DNA of 64,000 nucleotides, taken from the NCBI GenBank assembly GCA_951217055.1, contig OX578278.1, positions 43,599,574 through 43,663,573 on the forward strand. Reading direction: 5' to 3'. The position numbers were made by a program, and so were the translations under genes. The notes under the pieces are model-generated. The model made no database searches. It had not been told where the DNA came from and was given only the letters and a program-made list of their open reading frames with translations. Position 1 is the stretch's first letter; every line of letters starts with the position of its first letter. Source of the DNA: Gerris lacustris. Lineage: Eukaryota; Arthropoda; Insecta; Hemiptera; Gerridae. This document shows, in pieces, positions 57,954 to 64,000 of the stretch.

Positions 57954-58524
57954 TGAGAAAAGTAACTTATGTCTAATAAAAGTAAAATAAAATAAGCAAA
58001 AGTGTTAATTTTGTCAACATGAGGTTTCTGTGTCTTCTGAACCCAAAAATCTACTCTTGACGTCAGTTTTGGTTTTAATGATCTTTGGGAATTTTAATTA
58101 TAGAAGAAAGCTTAATAGAAAATCTCTACTTTATTTTTATTCGAAACCTATAGCAAATTCATAAATAAATTATTGACTTGATGACTTAAGTCCTTCCTTT
58201 AATCAAATACGTAATATGATTTTATTTTGTAAAATGTTAGAATAAAAGAACAAACAAAACTGTATTATAAAATATATAAAAGAAACAAAACTGAATTATT
58301 CTTTGAAAAATGAAGTGTTAATAATAGGTATTTATCCGTGGCGTTACAACCCGCAAAGGCCCTGGTCCGGTCTTGGTAATAGACCCACAACTATAGAAAC
58401 TGCGGCCAACCCTATAGAAAGGGGAAAAGGCCAAAACGGACAAAAATTTCAAGCATTAAGGGTCCATTTTCCAGCCAAAAGTTAAATTTTAAATTAATGA
58501 CACATCCCCGTTAAAACCCCCTGT
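55921..58524. other. 2.6 kb with no gene recognised
   Basis: Frames at 56339-56560 and 56710-56913 are not low-complexity, and the second ends in a basic stretch, but I recognise neither and see no convincing splice context. A TTTA/TTA microsatellite lies at about 57905-57947. Confidence 0.4.
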
Positions 58525-61500
58525 AGTCCAGGAGCCAGGTAGATTTACCTGGAAAGTATTTTGAACTTAATGGAATTTTTACAGGTAACTCAGAGGTCCT
58601 CTGGGATGCCAATGCTGAGTTTTCGACCTCGTGGCCCTTGTGCTAACTTGGGGAGGGGGGAAAAACCCCAATTTTTCCGCCAATGTTTTGGTTTTTCGCC
58701 TCTAGCTCGAAAACTACGCGTCAAACAAAAAAACTTTATCAGTACAATATTAAAGAGCATCAAATTTCCTATAAAAATCACTGGTCATACGACTGTTTTC
58801 ACCCATTAGGTACTGTGATACAGCATTGTGAAAAAATGCCATATTTTAAAAAAGGTGGATTTTAGCGGAAAAAGCGTGTTTTTGGGCTTATAAAATAGGT
58901 TTATCATCATAAATTGAGTATTCAACATTTCTATGTATACCATAATAATATGTAACCCCCAGTAAACCCCTCCCTCTTCACTGCCCTCTCCCCGCCCCCT
59001 CCCCTCAGAAACAAATTTGATGACGAATAATGTGCGTGACTTATTGATTACGTAGGTAAAGAAGTTCTATCCTTCCCTCAAAATTTTTGACTTTTTATCT
59101 TTTAATAAAATTAAAATATCAATAGTCCAGGAAATGAAGCACTTTGGCTCGCAATTCTTTCGTCATACATCGATTTACTTGAAAATTTGACAGTAGGTAG
59201 AGAATAGTCCAAGCATCAAAATCTATATCATCAACATTGTCATTGCTATTACCCTGGGGGTGGTTGCCACCCCATCTCGGGGGGTTGAAATGTTTTATTT
59301 TATTTTAACCACAGGAATCGATGAAAAAGCTAATTCTAAGTTAAAAATGATCTATACATTTTTTTGTTTAAATTAATATTTATCGAGTTATTCGTGATTG
59401 AAAATAAAAGTTGTTCGACCTTTTTGATCGGTTTTTCGCGAATAACTCGAAAAATATGCATTTTATCAAACAAACAGTAAGAACAAAATTGTAGCCTATA
59501 AAAAAAGAAAGAAAATCCTTATTTTATAAATCATGTACGACCAATACGGACCGACCTACGGCTTGTTAATTGTTGGCTTTTGCTCGTCAAATGCTAAATT
59601 TGAGAGATTCAGAGTCAAATAGCGATAAAACTGTGCAATTTACGAGGAAAACTTATAGACTTTTTTTAAAGTAGACAAAATGAGCTTTCATTTTAAAAAA
59701 AATAGAAGTCGATAGCATCAAAATTAAGCGAGTTACGATGAAAATAAAGTTAGTCCCTACATTTTTCTATGAAAAAATCAGTGAAAACAACCCCCTAATT
59801 ACCACCCTAATTCAAATTGATCTTCGTCCTTCTACGGTTTTGCGTGGATCACATGGGACACATGAGAACAGCTTAACTCCAACTTTTCGGGAATATCCAG
59901 ACGGCGGGGTACGGGGTACAAAAGTCAAAATAGTATAAATCCTTTATGATGAATGTCGTTGGATAGCTCTTTACGAGAGCAGTAATTGTTGTTATAATCA
60001 CTTGTCATATTTTCATTTAAGAGGGGGATAAAATGGAAAAACAGGAATAAATGGTTTTAGCTAAAAATTAGAAATATTATTATTTTAGATCCGATATGAA
60101 TGAAAATTGGTATAGGAGCTTTATTTGATGTCAGAAAAAAGAATATGAAATAATTTGTGTGCATTTAGTACTTTGGGTGCAAATCGTTGTAAGGGGTGGT
60201 TTTTAAGGATTGAAAAATTGCAAAATAATGAAATTGGTAATATTTTAGGCATCAACATTCTTAAATTAAGTCGATATGATAAATTAATCATTTATTTAAG
60301 GATACATTTTTTTTTTGTACATTAAGGATTAACAAGGGTTGTTTTTCAAGGGTTGAAATATTTTTAAATTGTGTTCCAAAGTATAAAACAATCATTATTC
60401 AACTAATCCAAACGAAATTTCACCCACCCTAAGCTTTAAAATGTTACTTTATACGTTTTGATAATTGGGGGTAGTTTTCACCCCTAAAAAATAAACAGCG
60501 CCCATCGGCATAATATAGATTTTGAAGTAGAAGGGTAAGAGGAGCCTAATTCCAAAATTTTGTGGAAATCGATGAAGGACGAACCAATTGCGAGGTTTTG
60601 CCATTTTTGAGCATTATTTACTGGACTACCAAGCACAGTTCAGTTATTGGTATTGGTCTCTTCCTCTCGCAGAGTGTTATGCCCCGTATATTTATTATTT
60701 TATATTGAACATTATTTTAGTGTATCATTATTTTGACTAATTTTCTGCAGAAGAACATAAGAACAGAAGAAGGCATGGAGGAAGATGGGGCTGACGAGTC
60801 GCTTATCGAAGAGACTCACGAAGATTTAATTTAAAGTTCATTTTTTGTTTATTATTTTCATATTATTTTTATTATTATGTAGCATAATTATAGATAACTT
60901 GCTTACATACGTAATCAATAAGTTACGCACATTATTATCGCTTCTCAACATTGCTTTAGTTTTTCAATTTAAAAATAAAATTAAGGCCTCCGTTTGAACG
61001 GGGCCTGAGGTAGACCGCCCTCAGCCCCCCTGCCTTCGGTACGCTACTGATCAGCGGATCCTTTCCCCCTCCCCTCCACCCTAAAGTAAGATTGATGATA
61101 GCATCATGTTGAATGTTTCAGGGAAGAAGAGGTTTTATTTAACTTATTTTTCTAATTTGGTTCTGGGGGGGGGAGAGGGCAGTGAGGGGGGAGGGGGTTA
61201 CATATTATTATGGTATACATAGAAATGTTGAATACTCAATTTATGATGATAAACCTATTTTATAAGCCCAAAATCACGCTTTTTCCGCTAAAATCCACCT
61301 TTTTTAAAATATGGCATTTTTCGCAATGCTATATCACAGTACCTAATGGGTGAAAATAGTCGTATGACCAGTGATTTTTATAGGAAATTTGATGCTCTTT
61401 AATATTGTACTGGTAAAGTTTTTTTGTTTGACGCGTAGTTTTCGAGCTAGAGGCGAAAAACCAAAACATTGGCGGAAAAATTGGGGTTTTTCCCCCCTCC

Positions 61501-61637
61501 CCAAGTTAGCACAAGGGCCACGAGGTCGAAAACTCAGCATTGGCATCCCAGAGGACCTCTGAGTTACCTGTAAAAATTCCATTAAGTTCAAAATACTTTC
61601 CAGCTCGACCTGGTTTTTTCGACCTGGCTCCTGGACT
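58525..61637. mobile_element. Fold-back element with about 460-bp inverted arms
   Basis: The outer ends agtccaggagccaggt (58525-58540) and acctggctcctggact (61622-61637) are exact inverses. The arms 58525-58985 and about 61165-61637 match closely, including a mirrored 82-residue frame (58561-58809 plus, 61343-61591 minus) differing at a few residues. A further inner match pairs 59018-59060 with 60900-60945. The interior has insect-repeat phrases (gggggtggttgccacccc; ttttcgcgaataactcgaaa). The mirrored frames look like repeat sequence rather than protein. The superfamily is not identified. Confidence 0.8.
60751..60834 (+). pseudogene. Candidate terminal coding exon inside the fold-back element
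   Basis: The acceptor-like ttttctgcag is followed directly by an open segment KNIRTEEGMEEDGADESLIE, then ETHEDLI and a TAA. Its codon use and acidic content look protein-like in otherwise non-coding AT-rich DNA. It might be the last exon of a transposon or captured gene. No matching upstream exon was recognised. Confidence 0.3.
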
Positions 61638-62600
61638 ACTGGTTTATAAGCGGTTTTTTTTAACAGGAATGTATCATTCTTTATACCTGTTCATGTTTGA
61701 CTGACAGCTGGATCCGCAATGCACAGTTCTTGTGCCGTTTTAGCGTTTTCCTCTTTCTACTGTGGGGGCCCCAGGTTATATTTATGTGGCCTCAGGTTAT
61801 ATAGTTGTAGCCCTTGAATCTATACCTCGACCAGTTTTACTTTATAAGGAATCGTGTTACAACGGTGAAAAAAAAAAATCAATTTTTAGATACAGAATGG
61901 AGTCATCCATGTATAACATTAGAATTGTGTCGTACCACTACACTTTGATACAGGTACAAAACTTAATTAATCACAAGTGGTTATTATTTGTTAAAAGGAA
62001 AGTATGAGGACATGGACGAGAGTGATATAAGTGGATCAAATCGTAACCTGTCTCAATCAATTCGACTTGTTGTATCTCTTGTTGCCCCCTTCTCTTTGGT
62101 GCATATTCTGACAGCACAATGAACCTGTAATTTTAAAAGTGAAGAGTCAGCAGCGCAACACGATGAATTCTATTTTACAGTTACATTTACAGTTTATGAT
62201 CTATAATATATATTATATAATATTAACATAAGTTACATTTAGCTCATTCTATTTGGCGGTAATAATGAATGATATCACTGCATGTTAACATAGTAAATAA
62301 GTTAGAAGTACATAATATGTTAAGATAGTCTATTTACGTTCTCTCTCTACATGTTTATATCTTTAATCTATTTTAATAGCCTATCATGTTTGAGGTAGTT
62401 AAAATATTTTAGAACTGGCTATAGGGCACAGTTTAGATTTTTAAATAAATTAATTAAAAAAATAGAAGAAATAAATATCAGAATAGATAGAAGGATGGCA
62501 TAAGTCAAAGAACTTATTTTAAACTATTAAATTATGTTATAACTCGAAGAAAAGTAAACTTAAATAAGAATGTTTTTTACAGACCAGTTTAAAAAATACT
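61638..62600. other. No gene recognised
   Basis: AT-rich. The frame at 61762-62007 lacks any recognisable motif. Confidence 0.45.
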
Positions 62601-63133
62601 CTGCCAATTAGTGTGGCACATAGCTTCCTCGCGTCCTAAAATTTAATTATTTTCTGCTTTTAAAACCTATTATTATCCAATTTATTTAATTTTCCCCCGT
62701 TATTTAAATCTGTTAAAATTGTTTTGATTTTTACCCGTTTTTAAAGTATCAATTTAGAAAAATTTATAAAGCGCAGCCGGTTAAAATTATCTGGGGCTAT
62801 CTGCGGGCTACATTCAACAAACCATCCAAATTTCATAAAAATCAGGTCAGTACAGTAAGATATAGCTATATACAAATGTAAGTTTGTGCGCATATGGAAG
62901 AGAATGGGACCAACAATGAGCTGATTATAACCTACCATTTGAATTTCAATAAAATCGGACGTGTAGTTTTTAAGATATGTTGGTTCACAAAAATTGACCG
63001 ACAGACAGACACGGAACCAAAAATGTTCCCTGATGTTTGAAATGGATTTCTGTCTTGAAATGAGTTTGTCTGAATTTGTCCATCTTCAGAACGATCACAT
63101 AGCTTCCGTTACCCTCGGTAAGCTTGGAAGCAA
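62601..63133 (+). repeat. Family A repeat, best preserved copy
   Basis: The left end ctgccaattagtgtggcac holds a small hairpin (tgcca/tggca when inverted). The right end holds a larger one (gcttccgttacc facing ggtaagcttggaagc). The 12-mer cacatagcttcc occurs near both ends in the same orientation (62617-62628, 63096-63107). Inside are caaaccatccaaatttc and gacagacagacacggaacc. No coding sequence. Confidence 0.78.
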
Positions 63134-63171
63134 TATAAATTAATTATGATTAACTAACAAGTATATTATTT

Positions 63172-63395
63172 TGTTTGCCGTGGTGTTGTCAATAAGTTTT
63201 TATTTGTCATCGCGTTTAGTCAATGAGTTTATTATTTTGTTTGTTATCGCGTTTAGTCAATAAGTTTATTATTTGGTTTGTTATCGCGTTTAGTCAATGA
63301 GTTTATTATTTTATTTGTTATCGCGTTTAGTCAATGAGTTTATTATCGCGTTTAGTCAATAAGTTTATTATTTTATTTATTATTGTGTTTGAGTT
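63172..63395. repeat. Minisatellite, 37-bp unit
   Basis: cgcgtttagtcaat starts at 63211, 63248, 63285, 63322 and 63347, so three full 37-bp steps and one 25-bp step. The unit continues with gagtttattattt and tgttat. Partial units lie on both sides. Confidence 0.92.
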
Positions 63396-64000
63396 TTATT
63401 CGGTATAGTTAAGCTTAATAAAACTCTGTTGGAATAACCAACTTAGTATTAATATTATAATGGTTTCTACTCCATTTATTTTATTTCATTTGTCTATGAA
63501 GTTAAAATTATATTGGCAGAAATTCCTCTTTTTCTAAGTGTTAAAAGAACCTTTATTGAACAATTTATCAAATCGTTTTTAAAGGGATGATACCATTTAG
63601 GGCCAAATTTGTTTTTTAAAAAAATGTAAAAAACTAAGATTTTGAGCTAAATACCCTCGGCGAACTTTTTAAGAGTTACTCTGCCTTTCGGATGTACCAT
63701 TTGAATTAGCGACGATTCATTTATTCCCGAGACCATATAGCTAAGAAGTTAGAGTTGTAAAAATAATAGTGGAAAAAGGGAAGAAAATGAAGTTGTTATA
63801 GAGGAAGGAAAAATCTAGTTGCCTTTACCTTTATTTAGTGCTTGATGCACTTAAATCTTCCGTGAGAAATAGCTTCTCGCGAAGAAGACTGAATATTTTT
63901 AACCTCTTCTCTCGCCCTCTAAAGCTATTGCTTCTGATTCAAGCCATTTGGACTTTTCTAGTTGAAATACGAGTTTAGATTTAGGACAAAGCAGCTTTCA
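63396..64000. other. No gene recognised
   Basis: AT-rich end of the window, with no supported frame, RNA gene or repeat. Confidence 0.5.

Noticed and set aside
58561..58809. 82-residue frame conserved in both arms of the fold-back element
   Set aside because: Conservation follows from arm identity. Open frames exist on both strands of each arm and the peptide has no recognisable domain.

Overview
The window looks like nuclear DNA of an insect, AT-rich and packed with repeats. The evidence is one recognisable host exon, long (TA)n microsatellites, BEL/Pao retrotransposons, I-group LINE remains and many short terminal-inverted-repeat elements. I cannot name the species; a large-genome hemipteran or other hemimetabolous insect would fit.

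The only host gene I can support is one internal exon of neuroligin (40738-40926, + strand), with proper splice sites on both sides. Most of the rest is probably intron of that gene or flanking DNA filled with mobile elements.

1-10.9 kb: copies of two related interspersed repeat families (called A and B here), two or three MITEs and long AT microsatellites. 10.97-24.47 kb: a tandem duplication. Unit 1 (10966-19199) carries a Helitron-like 3' end, a MITE and a dead I-group LINE. Unit 2 (19200-24468) is a copy, apparently identical, that lost a 2967-bp internal segment including the LINE reverse transcriptase. The 3' part of the LINE holds four separated modules of about 95 nt; each can fold into the same three-way junction although their sequences differ. 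24.5-39.9 kb: mostly unrecognised DNA, Harbinger-type MITEs with stubs of transposase, inverted and tandem repeats, and a small transposon family with an NRF1-like palindrome, a strong hairpin and a short ORF. 39.96-40.28 kb: a repeat whose minus strand has a complete hammerhead ribozyme core.

42.1-52.4 kb: a three-level nest. A Harbinger-like MITE is split by a 5'-truncated minus-strand BEL/Pao element, and that element is split in its protease region by a full BEL/Pao element with identical 115-bp LTRs and a 5-bp target duplication. 52.4-64 kb: more family A repeats, two more copies of the NRF1-motif transposon, a 3.1-kb fold-back element with a candidate terminal exon, and a 37-bp minisatellite.

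The best candidates for something undescribed are the hammerhead with a palindromic, loopless stem I, the four-fold three-way-junction array in the LINE, and the set of Harbinger-like MITEs that share an outer terminus but each repeat their own subterminal word. All identities are from reading the sequence; no search or folding program was run.
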